64,000 bases of DNA from Syngnathus acus (lineage: Eukaryota; Chordata; Actinopteri; Syngnathiformes; Syngnathidae), in assembly GCF_901709675.1 (NCBI RefSeq), contig NC_051094.1, positions 13,634,501-13,698,500 on the forward strand. Direction: 5' to 3'. The notes beneath the pieces were generated by a model. It worked only from the letters and a program-made list of their open reading frames with translations, was not told the DNA's origin and made no database searches. The position numbers and the translations under genes are program-made. Below are positions 10,265 through 22,544 of the stretch, piece by piece (position 1 is the stretch's first letter; the number at the start of each line of letters is the position of its first letter).

Positions 10265-11586
10265 CTTTAAATGTCACACTGAAAGTCTTGTGTTCTGCAT
10301 TACGTAAAAACACACAATTGTAGCAACACTTTACTTAATGTCTGTGTAAAAGGTGAAGGCCATTACATACTCAAAAAACTCCAAACACAGCATTGTGATT
10401 GAAAGTGACAATTCTGTGTTTAAAGGCCTCATGTAACAACCAATCAGGGCTCACCTGTTTTCTGGGTTTAGCCATATGATGCTGAAGCTGAGCCCTTGGG
10501 TACCCTGATGTCATTTTCAGTCACCAGTTATTTTCAATGGCGCATTAGGCAAATGGATCAATAGATTTTTAAAATGATCATTTTATAAATGTAAGATATA
10601 TTCAAGACTATACTGCTTCCTACAACAAATGTGTTCATTCTACTACACCTGTGACAGCATAATGCCTGCATCAGTGAAGGTGGACAAGCACTAGAGTTTG
10701 TAGCAATAAACTGGTGTTTAACAACTGTGAAACTTTCTTATTTGTAACAAGTCATTGGAGTGGAATCATGGCCTTAACACTAAGGTGGGGGGGGGGGGGA
10801 CTTTTATTAGTTTGCAACACTCACACGACAAGGTGATCTTTGGTTTTATCGTAGTATTGCGCCAAAAACATCTGCATTCATTGAAAATACTGGCGAGCCG
10901 CTGCATCTCATTGAAATGCTAACGGTGATTCTGCATTGTTAGCGTATGTTGAGGGGTGTAGAGCAATGTCACTGTTTGATATGGTATCCCCTTTTACCTT
11001 CCTCATGTTCATTCATCAGAATGATGTCTTGCTATATCGGTACCGTGCTCCATGTCTCTCCCTTTTGGTCCTCTCCTTCACCTCCTCCCTTACTACCTCC
11101 TCCTCCTCCTCGTGGGTCTTGTTCTAATTCAGTGCTCATCCTCCAGCCCAGTTTTCTACAGTATGTTCTCTAATCCTCTTTTCACTTTTGCAACTTGTAA
11201 AGACATGTGCCTCTGATAACAGTAGCTCATTCTTTTTCACATACAATATTGTACTCCATATCTCTTTTGTGTCATCATCTTACCCTCCTAATATTTTCCC
11301 CTTAGTCTTATCCAACCTTATGTCCCTTTTTTTGCTTCATCTTGTTTTTGTTCTTTATACTTAACTTGCCAATTTTATTCTTTCGCCTTGTTGCTTGTCC
11401 CTATTTTCTCCAGTTTTCTTCTGCTCTCTCTTTCAAAGTCAAGTATGGTCTGAGGGCCTTTTTACAAGGAGCTCCTAATAAACAAATGAGCACCCCTTCA
11501 AGACAGCAGTTAATGGACAAAAACATTTTTGGACTTTCAAAAAATAAACTGTTAATTGCGATTGTCCGATATACACAAGAAGAGGC
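10265..11586. other. Non-coding DNA with a 13-G run
   Basis: Apart from the old repeat at 10400-10545, it holds an uninterrupted G run at 10787-10799 and a pyrimidine-rich CTCCT stretch near 11080-11112. No gene was recognised. Confidence 0.5.
10400..10545. repeat. Old interspersed repeat fragment
   Basis: CCAATCAGGGCTCACCTGTT (from about 10440) and GATGTCATTTTCAGTCACCA (from about 10508) match the text of a fish dispersed repeat. The second block is an inverted counterpart of sequence near 25930. Ends are not defined. Confidence 0.4.
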
Positions 11587-11978
11587 ACCGTATTTTCCGC
11601 ACTATAAGGCGCACCAGATTATAAAGTGCACCTTCAATGAATGGCCCATTTCAAAACTTTGTTCATATATAAGGCGCACCGGATTATAAAGTGCATAGAA
11701 TAAATAACTCAACGTTGCTCAAACGCTAATGCAATCACAATATAGTAACACTCGAAATAGTGAAAACAATAACAATATATCAATAACTCAACGTTGCTCA
11801 AACGTTAATATCACACAACACACAAAATAAACACGTAAAGCTTACTTTAATAAATTACTCCTCATCCACGAATCCATATTGGTCCATATATAAGGCGCAC
11901 CGGATTATAAGGCGCACTGTCGGCTTTTGAGAAAATTTGAGGTTTTTAGGTGCGCCTTATAGTGCGGAAAATACGGTA
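11587..11978. mobile_element. TIR element, type A, copy 3 (about 390 bp)
   Basis: Begins ACCGTATTTTCCGCACTATA and ends CTTATAGTGCGGAAAATACG followed by GTA, a near-perfect inverted pair. Inside both ends lie ATAAGGCGCACCGGATTATA motifs. A central direct repeat, ATAACTCAACGTTGCTCAAA, occurs near 11704 and again near 11782. No ORF of its own. Confidence 0.85.
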
Positions 11979-14023
11979 AATGGTAAGTGGGGAACAGTTA
12001 TGGCCGTGTACACACATCATTTTTCAAATCTTAGAAGATTTATCTGTGACAGACAGAAAATGAGTCCAGCAGTTTTGGCTGTATTATGTGTCGTCTGATT
12101 CATCCAATAATCTCAACACGTATCATCTTCCACCATCAATGTTCTCCAAGGCAGAAATCTCACGTGATCGCACATGAGCTCTCAAAAACCACAAACAAGA
12201 ACTCACAGACTCACACACCGAATGATTCTGGAATGGACCCGAAATGGGTGCACTGTAAAAGAGCAATGTTGGCAAGAAAAAAAAACTTTCTTTGCAATAT
12301 ACTAAATGTACATCTGGGTAACTCATTTTTATGCATGCAAAAAAAAAAACCTTTGTTGCATATTACATATTTTGTTTTATTTACCATCGCCTTTTCGTTG
12401 GTCGGTCAAGTGCGCTTCTTTGAGAAGCATGAATCCTGCTCATACCATGATGTCAGTTACTCAGGAAACGTCAGCTACCCCCATGCACATGAAGATTTTT
12501 TTGTCAAATGTTGAACACAATTTAATATTTAAGATTGTCATATTTTAATGACACAAAAATATGCATTTCCAGGCCAATTGACATGAAATTAATAAGAACT
12601 GAAGTGAATTTTTCACCCCTGCTTTACACTATTATTGTCAGAATTTGTGAAATTCTAACTGTCATTCATAGTAATGGTGAAGAAGTGATTTATCCTGCCT
12701 TCTAATGCAACCTTAAAATGCCATACTTCCGCTTTTCAACTCGAGACGTCTGTGTTTTCTTTCACTGCTACAGTGTCTGTTTACCCACAATGACAGACAT
12801 GTTATTAGAAAAGGGAGTGTTCGTCAAATTAGTAAGCGCACATCAAACACACATAAGACGTCAGTACAATACAATGAAAACAAAGACAGATCAAGAACAA
12901 CATCAAGAACTGCTGAACTCAACCACCCAATAAGGTAGATAATGTTTGAGGTTCCAAGTTCATCCTTTTTTTGCAGACAGATACAACCTGAGACAGGAAT
13001 ACGACCTCTGGTTAAATTATCCCGCAGGTACTCGAAAAGATTGTCCCTGAACAGTGGTCAACAGGAAATTTTAATCAGAGAAGGCTTTATGTGTCACTAA
13101 AGGTGTTTTTGGCACAGATTAAAACTGCCTATATTTTTTTTCAGCTAATGTTTTGAGATATATTCACATTTTTGTGTTTACGTTTGGCCTATAAAAGCAT
13201 GCACAATATAGATTTTACCATGTGTTGTAATCATATCTATGATGTTTCATCCCCAAAGTTCTAACTGATGTTTAAATTAACACTTGAGTCATGAGGTTTG
13301 CTAATTATTATTATTATTACTATTATTGTTATTATAACTAACACCTGATGTGCTAAAGAAAACACAAGGGTAGTTTCAGCATCAGCACAAAAATTTATCT
13401 AGAAAAGTCTCTGATTTAAAAAAAAAAATTGTTCACTTGTGCAATCAAATTCTAATACATGAGCATTTTGTTTCTGGGTTCTCGTCCGTTGACTATTGCA
13501 AAAAAAAAATCGTAATGTACAACTCAACAGGTACATGTACATCATTAGGGATGTGTGAGTTGATAGTTGCAACTTGTGCCAGACGTGAGAATATAATGCT
13601 CTTAGAGCCAGTCCTCACAGGTGGCGAGCTCGTGTCCTTTGCGTGTTCTCACCAGTCCTTCACGTCGTGGGCTATGCTTAAGCAATCACGGCTCGTGGGG
13701 CACGGTGTTACAAAGTGTCCTCTGCTTCACCCCCACTACGATGAGACTGTCAGGCAGACCAATAAGATGCAGCTGAAAGGCTCTGCAAACTGGCAGGCCT
13801 TTTGTGTGTTTTTTAAGCGAGAAATTGAGCCAGAGGACGAAGATAAAATGAATAGCAAGAACCCAAGGAAAAGAAAAATAAGTCTGTAAAAGAGTAGGGG
13901 GATGGAAAATATTGGGAAAATGAAAAGGGATTGCTTAAGAAAGCCGTGGTATTGCAAGGATCACTCGCCCTGGGTTGCCTTCCGACATCTCCACGTGAAT
14001 GGCTGATTAGCCGGTCAACCAAA
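11979..14023. other. Non-coding DNA with an (ATT)n tract
   Basis: An (ATT)n-like microsatellite lies at 13304-13336. ORFs of 142 and 150 codons (12086, 13437) show no domain, have low-complexity stretches and have no plausible exon boundaries. Confidence 0.45.
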
Positions 14024-15135
14024 TACCGTACTTTTCGGACTAAAAGTCGCTCCGGAGTACAAGTCGCATCAGCCATAAAATGCCCAAGAAAGTGAAAAAA
14101 ACCATATAAATCGCTCCGGAGTATAAGTCGCATTTTGGGGGGCAATTTATTCGACAAAATCCAACACCAAGAACAGACATGAATGAGCAACAACAGGCTA
14201 GACGATAGGTATGCTAACGTGACATAAACACAAACAAAGAGTCCTTTGTCAACAATGGGTGCGCGTCGCTGACGGCGCTTGCACTTCAAAATATTCCACA
14301 GGCCCATATAACGATATATAAATTAGATATCAAATAACTATTAAATGAGCAATAATATTATCAAACCATCTGTGCACTCTAAATCATTAAATCCATCGAT
14401 CAAATTCCTCGTCCTTTGTCAACAACGCCGCACGTGCGCCCTGACGTCAGCCTCGTCGTTATTCCACAGATCTAGTATATAACTAGATTGTAGCGTTAAC
14501 AAAGTACAAGGAAAGACGTGGGTTTGGTAAACGGCTCTTTATATAACAAAACAAACTTCCAGGCGTGTGGCGGCGTGGACTTCCAGCCACGGATGTGGAA
14601 GAGAGATCCATAGAATAGGACCGGGCGTGCGTAAAAGCCATGACCGAGCCCCATCCACCGTCCCCGGACAGCCACCCGGCCGAGCGCCGGCCCCCGACTT
14701 CTATCCACGGAGGTGAAAGAGAGCTCCGTAGAGTAGGACCGGGCGTGTGTAAAAGCCATAATAGTTTTTCAAACCTTCTGTGTCACTCCAAATCATTAAA
14801 TCCTTCAAACTCTTCGTCCTCCGTGTCACTTAGAAACAAAGCCGCTAATGATGCCGGTAGTACGTGGGGCCCTTCGTCATCTTCGTCATCCCGTGATCAA
14901 TCTTTGTCCTTTTTGTAAACAACCGCTGCGCCACGCCGCGTCGCGCTGCTGACGTCACTTGAAATTCAAATTACAGTAATCCCTTGCTACATCGCGGTTC
15001 GTTTATCACGGTTTCACTTTTTTTTTTTTTTGAAATTTTTTGAAAAAAAAACACATATAAGTCGCTCCTTATTATAAGTCACCCCCCCATCCAAACTATG
15101 AAAAAAACGCGACTTATAGTCCGAAAATTATGGTA
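14024..15135. mobile_element. Long TIR element, type B (1.1 kb)
   Basis: Starts TACCGTACTTTTCGGACTAA and ends GACTTATAGTCCGAAAATTA plus TGGTA. AGTCGC(T/A)CCGGAGTAYAAGTCGC motifs sit inside the left end and their complements inside the right. The interior is GC-richer than its surroundings and includes a 62-bp block duplicated at 14580-14641 and 14698-14759 (period 118). A probable separate repeat scrap, ACAGTAATCCCTTGCTACAT, begins at 14973. ORFs on both strands follow the duplication and match no known transposase, so I treat it as non-autonomous. Confidence 0.75.
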
Positions 15136-18100
15136 GAGGATATCAGGCAGACCAGTGTCTCTGAAAAGAAATACACTAACTTAGAATATTGACTAAAATC
15201 CAGTGGACAATCATACACTCCCTTATGTCTTCATTAGGTGGTAGCCAAAACAGTGTCCCAGTTTTGAGAATGTGTTTTTGTTGAATGGGTAAGGTCTGAC
15301 ATTATGAATTGTTCATGAATAGTTTATATACTGTACATTATTGTATCAATGTAAACTATTGTTATACATAAAAATTTTTCCCACTGATTAAAAAAAAGTG
15401 TCCATTAAACATTTTGACCTATCTACCTAATCTATCGTCTACAAAGCTTGGAAGTGCTACTACATGAAAATCAAGAATGACTCAAGGATGAGCATAATTT
15501 CCAATTTTGTTGAATAACACTTTTCAGACATCAAACTGTTTTTTTGCACAAACAATTTGACAATTTGTTGTTTTGAGAAAATCATTGCGAGAAGCTGTTT
15601 CTGCAAACAGCAGTGTTTACCCTACAGGGTGGAATTTAAATGTGCAACAGATAGAACTCACAAAAATGGAATAATCCTAATAATGTTCAAGTGATCTTTA
15701 AATAAGACAGATTATTAACCTTTTCCTGTTTAAAACATTTCTCAGTTTCATTGACAGATTTTCTCCCATCCTAGCTGCCAAGGGAGCTCGGTGTGGGGAT
15801 GCTTATTATTATTATGTGTTTTATTATTTTTTGGAACGAGGCAAAACAATAAAACAAGAGAACAGAAGATTGAGGTGGCTGTTTGATTTCACAATTGAAA
15901 ATGGAAAAACACTTTCGAGACGCAATTATCTGTATATAACCAGTTCCAAAAATGTTTCTGTATGCCCCCTTTAAAGTAATTTGGTGGAGGTAATTTTATT
16001 ATATCTGCTGGTTACCTTTTCTTGGAATGGCCACTCAATGGGCTCTATTTCCGTAGACATGCACTCACTCGGCAGAAAAGCTGGCACGTCTTCGTTTTTG
16101 TGCCAGGGCAAGTTTAGTTTAGCGCTGCAGCATGCTGGGTGTTTTGGCCGACCGAGAGCATTTTGCTTTACATTCCCCTGACACAGCTGACAACTTGTTG
16201 AGAGAAGGTAGACTAGACTTTAGACCAGGTAAAATCAGATTGGAGGTGTTGCACAGGGGGTGTAAACTTTTGGTGGATTTGGTGGATGTCATAGTATTTC
16301 ATTCATAAAAATGACAACAGCGCGCATCGAACCCTTGGAATAATTGTAGAAATCAAATTACTAAACTCATTGTTATTATCATCAAGTTCATTAAATTTTC
16401 AAAAACAACCTGGTCCACGGCACAGTGGGTGAGGAGGTCACATGGACACAAACGATCGGGGTGGAAAGCGGTATCCAAGTTAGCACTTCACAGCTGTGAT
16501 CTGTGATTGCTGTGGCCAACTTTACATCAGCCACCCATGAAGGTTCTTCCGAAACACGATCTTCTTCATGAAGTCTATTTCTGCTTCCGCTATGTTCACC
16601 TCTCCCACATTGATTCGTTTGTGTTCTCTCACAATGGCGCAATGCCTCTTTATAATGACAGTTTTACAAAAATGAAAACAATATCCAAAACAAAGAAATA
16701 CTTGGGCACAAAATTAGTACATTGACATGCCATTTAACACGTTTCAATTGTGTTAGGATTAAAATAAGTTTCACACTCATTTTCCCACCAGATAAGTATG
16801 CTGTTTAATGTGGTGGATAACAGCATGTTGATACATGGACACATTTAGTTTTCAGCTACTAGTAAAAGATGAATAGAGATGAAAGGGTGATACAGGAAGT
16901 TATAACAATCTGCATATAAAGATTGGTTTGACCCTCTGTATCCAAACCTTCACCACCCTGCCCACATCCTGAGTGGAAGCAACAGATGTTCGGGGAGGCA
17001 GAGACAGTGGAGGAGGGGAGTGGCAAATCGACAGCTGTACAATGTTTTTCTATTCCAGCCATTGTCTGGACTGAGTTTCAAATTCTAATTTGTGCAGCGC
17101 TCTGGCAGGAATGTCAATAATATAGCTTAAGTTATGACAGAATGAAGAGCTGCAGAGGTAAAGACTTTTGGAGAATGGCTGCGAGATGGAAAACCCCAGT
17201 GCATGTGAAACTTTTACCACAAGTCCTCAAAAATGTGAATTTGAGTGTAGTCACCAAAATATTTAGCAATTCATGGAATAGAACATATTTCCTGGTTTCT
17301 GTTGTTATTTCCATTTGTTCAATTTAACGTGAACTTGGAAGAATGACTATCGTACAAGAATCAATTTATTGTTGTTTTTGTTGCAAAAAACAAAAAATCT
17401 GTCAGTACTGAAAACAATTTCCCAGCTGGGACTGTGACAAAAATAACGTCAACAAGATTCTAATTTTCATTGCTGCTTGTTGTACAACAAGATTAATTCT
17501 GGAACTTTCAGACCTGATGAGAATGGGGTGAGGGGTGGAGGGCTGGATTAAGTGAGAAACAGATGGGCAAGCGAGGGCACACATAGTGCATCGTGGACAG
17601 CCAGCGCTGACAACTAAATGTAGGACACGCAGCGGGAAAATGCAAGGTCAGAGATGACACTGCAAAGGGAAAATGTATTCCATTTACGTTTGATTACCAA
17701 TATCAATTTACAGAAAAACTAAAAAAAGGCATCTGGGAGACAGTACTGGGTCATTTGTGGCATCTGACTCTTTGGAAAGAGGAAAATAAGACAGGAGTGA
17801 AGCACGAGGAAAGTATAGGAACGTCTTTTCCAAATGGCAGTCCTGCAGCCAAGTGAGGGGAAATAAGGGCCTTGTATTGATGTAGCAAATGTCTGGAGAG
17901 CTGGAGAATGACACAGCCAGCCGTCTCCCTGGGAAAAAGTGATGAGAGGTGTTCCAAACACTTTGTTGCAATGCTGACAACCAGAAAATTGAAGGAAGGA
18001 TGACAGCAATTCTAATAGGTTACCGACTATTTTTACAGGTCATGATTTTGAGCTTGTAGGTGTTCGGGCCGAGGCAGAGAAGCACTCGGGTTTCCATGGC

Positions 18101-18322
18101 AAAGTGCACATCAACTATATTAGATAAACATTTTTTTTGCCGGCAGGAAATGTCTGTGTGTGAAAGTTTCTTTCAGTATTCGTCAAGCGTGTGCTGTATA
18201 TCGTGAATTTAGAAACAATCTCGAATTCATGACTGGGGTCTTTTGTGTGACCCACCCCAAGGCACACCTCTGCAGTAACCATGTTCTTTTATTTGTATCC
18301 TCAAGTGTCTCAGCAGGATTAT
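15136..18322. other. Non-coding DNA, nothing recognised
   Basis: Mostly unique AT-rich DNA. The text near 16265-16310 (GGTGGATGTCATAGTATTTC) weakly resembles the dispersed repeat at 28621. No exon was recognised. Confidence 0.45.
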
Positions 18323-18438
18323 GACTGTATTAGTTTAGTATTCTATAATACAGACAACCCTTGGCTATAGGAAATATTTTGACTGTATTAGATTAGTATT
18401 CAATAATACAGACAACCCTTGACTAGAGGAAATATTCT
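18323..18438. repeat. Two-copy tandem duplication, 58-bp unit
   Basis: Copies at 18323 and 18381 both begin GACTGTATTAG and share AATACAGACAACCCTTG, with only a few substitutions. Confidence 0.9.
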
Positions 18439-20182
18439 GTAGAGTTGCATTACAAGTGCTGTATTTTACATGAAAAAATTGTTTGGTGTAGCACTATGCA
18501 GAACCATAATTATCTCTATTATCTTTTTTCATGAACAAACAACAATTAGAATTGTCAAATATTTTTTGTTGTGGAACCAACTTGTGAATTTGCTACTCTG
18601 CATTCTATTGGACATTTGATTGAGCTATTGTCCCCACAAATGAAACAATGCTCGCGTTCTTGTTTGACTTAGTTTGTTCGCAGGCAGAATGCAGCTGCTT
18701 GTTTTCTTTCGCTCCAAAACAGTCACACATTCCTTTGAGCCGCAGGTCTAATGCAGGGCAATGCAGTGCATGGACCATATTAAATATTTACCGGTACATC
18801 ATCTCCCCATCGACTGTTATCTGCCCTCAGAGTTGTGGACAAAAAGCCTGTCATTACAAGCATGCTAAACAGCAAATAATTCACTTACGGTTAATTTACT
18901 GATTTAATATGAAACCGTGTCACATATATTTGTGAATGTACTTAACCTTTTAAGGAACATTAATTACAAAATGTATAATAATAATTACATGTAATACTGT
19001 GTGGACTGGTTCAGGAAAAGGATACATTAAGTTAGACCAACCTGGGATCTGCCGTCACCCGGTGTATCACGAGGGATCGTGAAGATTAAAGAAAGATGTT
19101 TTTACCTTTACCTTAACCATACAAAGCAGGCCGCAAAGACATCGATGCATACTGCTTTTACTGCCATGGTGTCTTTGGTGAAGCCCCAATTAGAAAATGA
19201 CACGTGGCTTGTATCATACCTGCATGTCTGATGTTCGCATCAAACAACGTCAAAATTGATAAAGAATTCAATGAATTATAATGAATGCAGCCAAACATAA
19301 ACATCAGCTGATGCATAGCTTTGGTCTTCTTTTTCAGCACCTTCTTCTTTGACGGCTTCTTCTTTGTCTTCTTTCCAGAAGCTATGAGGACTATACATCT
19401 TTATTTTGCAACAATGTCTGCAATAATAACCGACACAGATTCTACTGTTGGCCCAATGTGAGATTCTACTTAAGTTAAGCCATTTGGAAATTAAAAAAAA
19501 AAAAAAAAAAGACAACAACCCGTAGTTAGAATGTAACGGCTGCTGATTATATTAAAACGTTTTCAATACGTTCATATGTTTTCAAATAATTGAATGGCTG
19601 GCTTTTTAAAAAAGAAATTTGGGCAATGTATGGTGTAGATGTAGTGCTATATATATCTACTATTTAGGAAATGTTTTGTTTATTTACCGGAAAATTCAGA
19701 ATTTTGTTTTCTTCTTACCATGGTATTATCAAAAATGTGATCATGGTAACTTTGCATGGGTAGTTTTCAGAAGGACCTTTTCTGTTGCAGTATAATTGTC
19801 ACAAGGTGTATAAACATATGGCTGCATTGATGTTGTGCGAAAGAACATGAGCGACATCAACCTCATATTGGGATGATCAGAGATTTGCTTGTCAATCAAG
19901 TCCTCTTGTCCAGCAGCATTGACCTCAAATTTCATCTACACTCTCCTGGATGAAAGGACAAAAAAAATCCCTGTGGCACATTTCAAAAGCTTGTGAGAAG
20001 TCCTGAGTGTTTTCACTTTTCTGTGTTTTTATTCTTCTGAAAAGTTCAATTTGGTTGGTTATGTTTCATGAATTGTTTATTGTTCATTATTCCGAATCCC
20101 CATGGCTGTCATAGTTTGCCATGTGTCCTTAATGCAGGAGAAAAACATTTTATATTTGGCCTCCAGGTTGTAGCTTCATATT
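18439..20182. other. Non-coding DNA, nothing recognised
   Basis: Contains an 18-A run near 19493-19510. No gene, RNA or repeat boundary was recognised. Confidence 0.45.
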
Positions 20183-20260
20183 AAATCAAATCAAGTTTTA
20201 TTTATATATAGCACTTTTCATACATCAGAAATGTAACAAAGTGGTTTGTAGTGAAAAAAA
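20183..20260. repeat. Interspersed repeat tail fragment
   Basis: TCAAATCAAGTTTTATTTAT followed by TAGCACTTTTCATACAT is a fish-wide repeat tail pattern. Whether the adjoining GC-richer stretch to about 20590 belongs to the same element is unresolved. Confidence 0.5.
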
Positions 20261-20740
20261 CAAACAATAAAAATGGCGACAAATAATGAAAATTCACCCC
20301 TCCCTGCACACTCGCATACAAATACACACAGAGTGCGTATCTTATTTGGGTATTTTTGAGGCATGGCAAGCAGTGAGGATTCAGGAGAGGTAAAACTACC
20401 GCAGCCCTGGGCGACAAAGAATGCTGCCACACAGACCATCATGACCCAGGTAGACAGGGTTGGAGTCTTCAATGCGCAGAGCCCCCCAGACCCCGGATTC
20501 CGAGAATCAGCAGGATGACATCCCAGCGGGCGGATCAAACACACTTCCCAGCGTGTAGGCTCCCATGAGGAGGCACTGGAGTAAAGCTTAAGAAGACTAC
20601 AAGACAATGAGACTTCATAAAAAAACGACACTAAAATCTATTTTGAAAAATACTTATGTTTGAGTAAAATGAAAAAAAAAAACATATCAAGGAGCAGCAA
20701 TAGCATGCTAACAATATCCAGAACGACATAGTACACAGTA

Positions 20741-20747
20741 ACACGCG

Positions 20748-20781
<34 letters not shown>
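20741..20781. repeat. (CA)n microsatellite
   Basis: Uninterrupted CA dinucleotides follow a CACGCGCACG lead-in. Confidence 0.95.
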
Positions 20782-20785
<4 letters not shown>

Positions 20786-22157
20786 CCAGGCACCAACTGT
20801 AGCCCTGCCCATGTATCCGCATCTTGGAGTGTGATTGTGCGCAGTCACTCAAGCAGGTAATTCTCTAAGAATGAATAAAATGAGATGTAATTATTCTCAA
20901 GCAGTCACTTGTTTGAACAAAAGAGAATGAGCAGACAAAAAACATGTGTAGCTCACGGATGTCATTATTTTCAAGCTGATCAGCCAAAAGGATCACATTA
21001 ACGCTTCATAACAAATTTTGCTCAAGTGCTCAGTGGGAGAGGTGCAGTTCTGTGGGAGTGCGGTGCATTTGAAGGAGCTGAAAACAAGTCTGGTTATCAT
21101 TGCAGGAAATGGCGCAAAACATCCATTTCTCTCGTTCCCTGTCACCCATCATCCTCGCAGGTGCTATCTTTTTTTGTTCATTCAACCTTTCTCTTTTTTT
21201 TCTGCCGCTTGAGCTTCCTCATCTCCCCATGTCTTCTTTCTTCTTTCACTTTCCATCCCTGCACACAGTACTCTTATTGCTTTTCGGCTCTTGTGCAATT
21301 TATTTCATTATCTACAACTCAGGATATTTCTTTTTCAGTCCTTCCATAGTGTAAGTGTTTTGCATTATTTTTAGTATTTACCCAGGCTCATTCCATGCGT
21401 ACATGGATATTTTCAACATCATTTCTCTACAATGAGGTAGAAGAAAACACTTCCCATGGCAATGGGAAAATAAATAAGCAAATACACATGCATTTGCAGG
21501 CAAGAAAGTCATTGTGATTTGTGACTGGATATATATATATATATATATGGTTGCTGGTCAAACTAGCCACCATAGTTTTCCTTGGTGTCATCAATGTGCT
21601 ATTTGAAAGCCACCTTCACTTTTATCTGTTTGTGTGCATTTGGATCAAACCTTGGCTTTGAACTATTCACACACACGAAAAAAAGGCGCTCCTGCTTTGC
21701 ACAACACACCAAAAGAAAAATTGAAGGCAATTTCATCCGGTCCTCGCCTGGTAATTTGCATCCTTTCTTTAAGTGGCTCTCTTCTTCCATTTGTGTTTGG
21801 CTTTGTTACTTTAATCTCAAGGCAATGCTCATACGACACACATAAATTATAGTGGAGCTCTTGTCGCACAAAGGTGAACAAGCACACACATCAGTCTCTC
21901 ACATTTCCTATTGCTTTGGCTGGATGGGGTTGCAGGACTGGCACGAGATAGTTTAACATATTAGTGGCTCCCTGAGGCTGCTGTTTGAGGCTGCTCACTT
22001 CAGAGAAGACTGGTGGAAAGCCACGAGATGCGGTGCATTAAGGCAGTCCCTGCAGCTGTCCAGGGGCTACCCAGCACTTTCAAATGTGACAAATTATCCC
22101 AATACATGACTTGCTGATGATGTCAGGAGGTAGACACGCATGCAAGCAAGATATGAG
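20782..22157. other. Non-coding DNA with a short (AT)n
   Basis: (AT)10 at 21529-21548. The overlapping 84-107-codon ORFs at 21018-21354 are pyrimidine-rich chance frames without domains. Confidence 0.45.
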
Positions 22158-22544
22158 TACCGTATTTTCCGGACTATAAGGCACACCGGCAATAAATGGC
22201 GCATTTTAAAACTTTGTCCTTATATAAGGCGCACCTCACCGGACTATAAAGCACACCATTAATCCATCATGTCAGATTTTTAATCCAAATCAAATCATTC
22301 TCCATTTTATCTTTTTTATTTCAACTCCAGACGCAACAAATTACTTTATAATCACAAAATAATGATCCATAGTTTTTTTGATTCATGATTCATAGTCTTC
22401 AGCGGGCCACTTATGATTGATTTCATGACACAATGCTTCGGGCCAGTTTAAATTTAGGAATTTGGTCCATATATAAGGCGCACTGTCGGCTTTTGAGAAA
22501 ATTTTAGGTTTTTAGGTGAGCCTTATAGTCCGGAAAATACGATA
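22158..22544. mobile_element. TIR element intermediate between types A and B
   Basis: Starts TACCGTATTTTCCGGACTAT and ends TTATAGTCCGGAAAATACGA plus TA. The body has the ATAAGGCGCAC subterminal motifs and the CTGTCGGCTTTTGAGAAAAT block shared with type A. Both termini carry the GGACTATAAG variant used by type B. Non-coding. Confidence 0.8.

Noticed and set aside
14640-14918. Pro/Ser-rich 92-codon ORF, with another frame on the opposite strand
   Set aside because: Both are explained by the duplicated core of the type-B element, and no known domain is visible.
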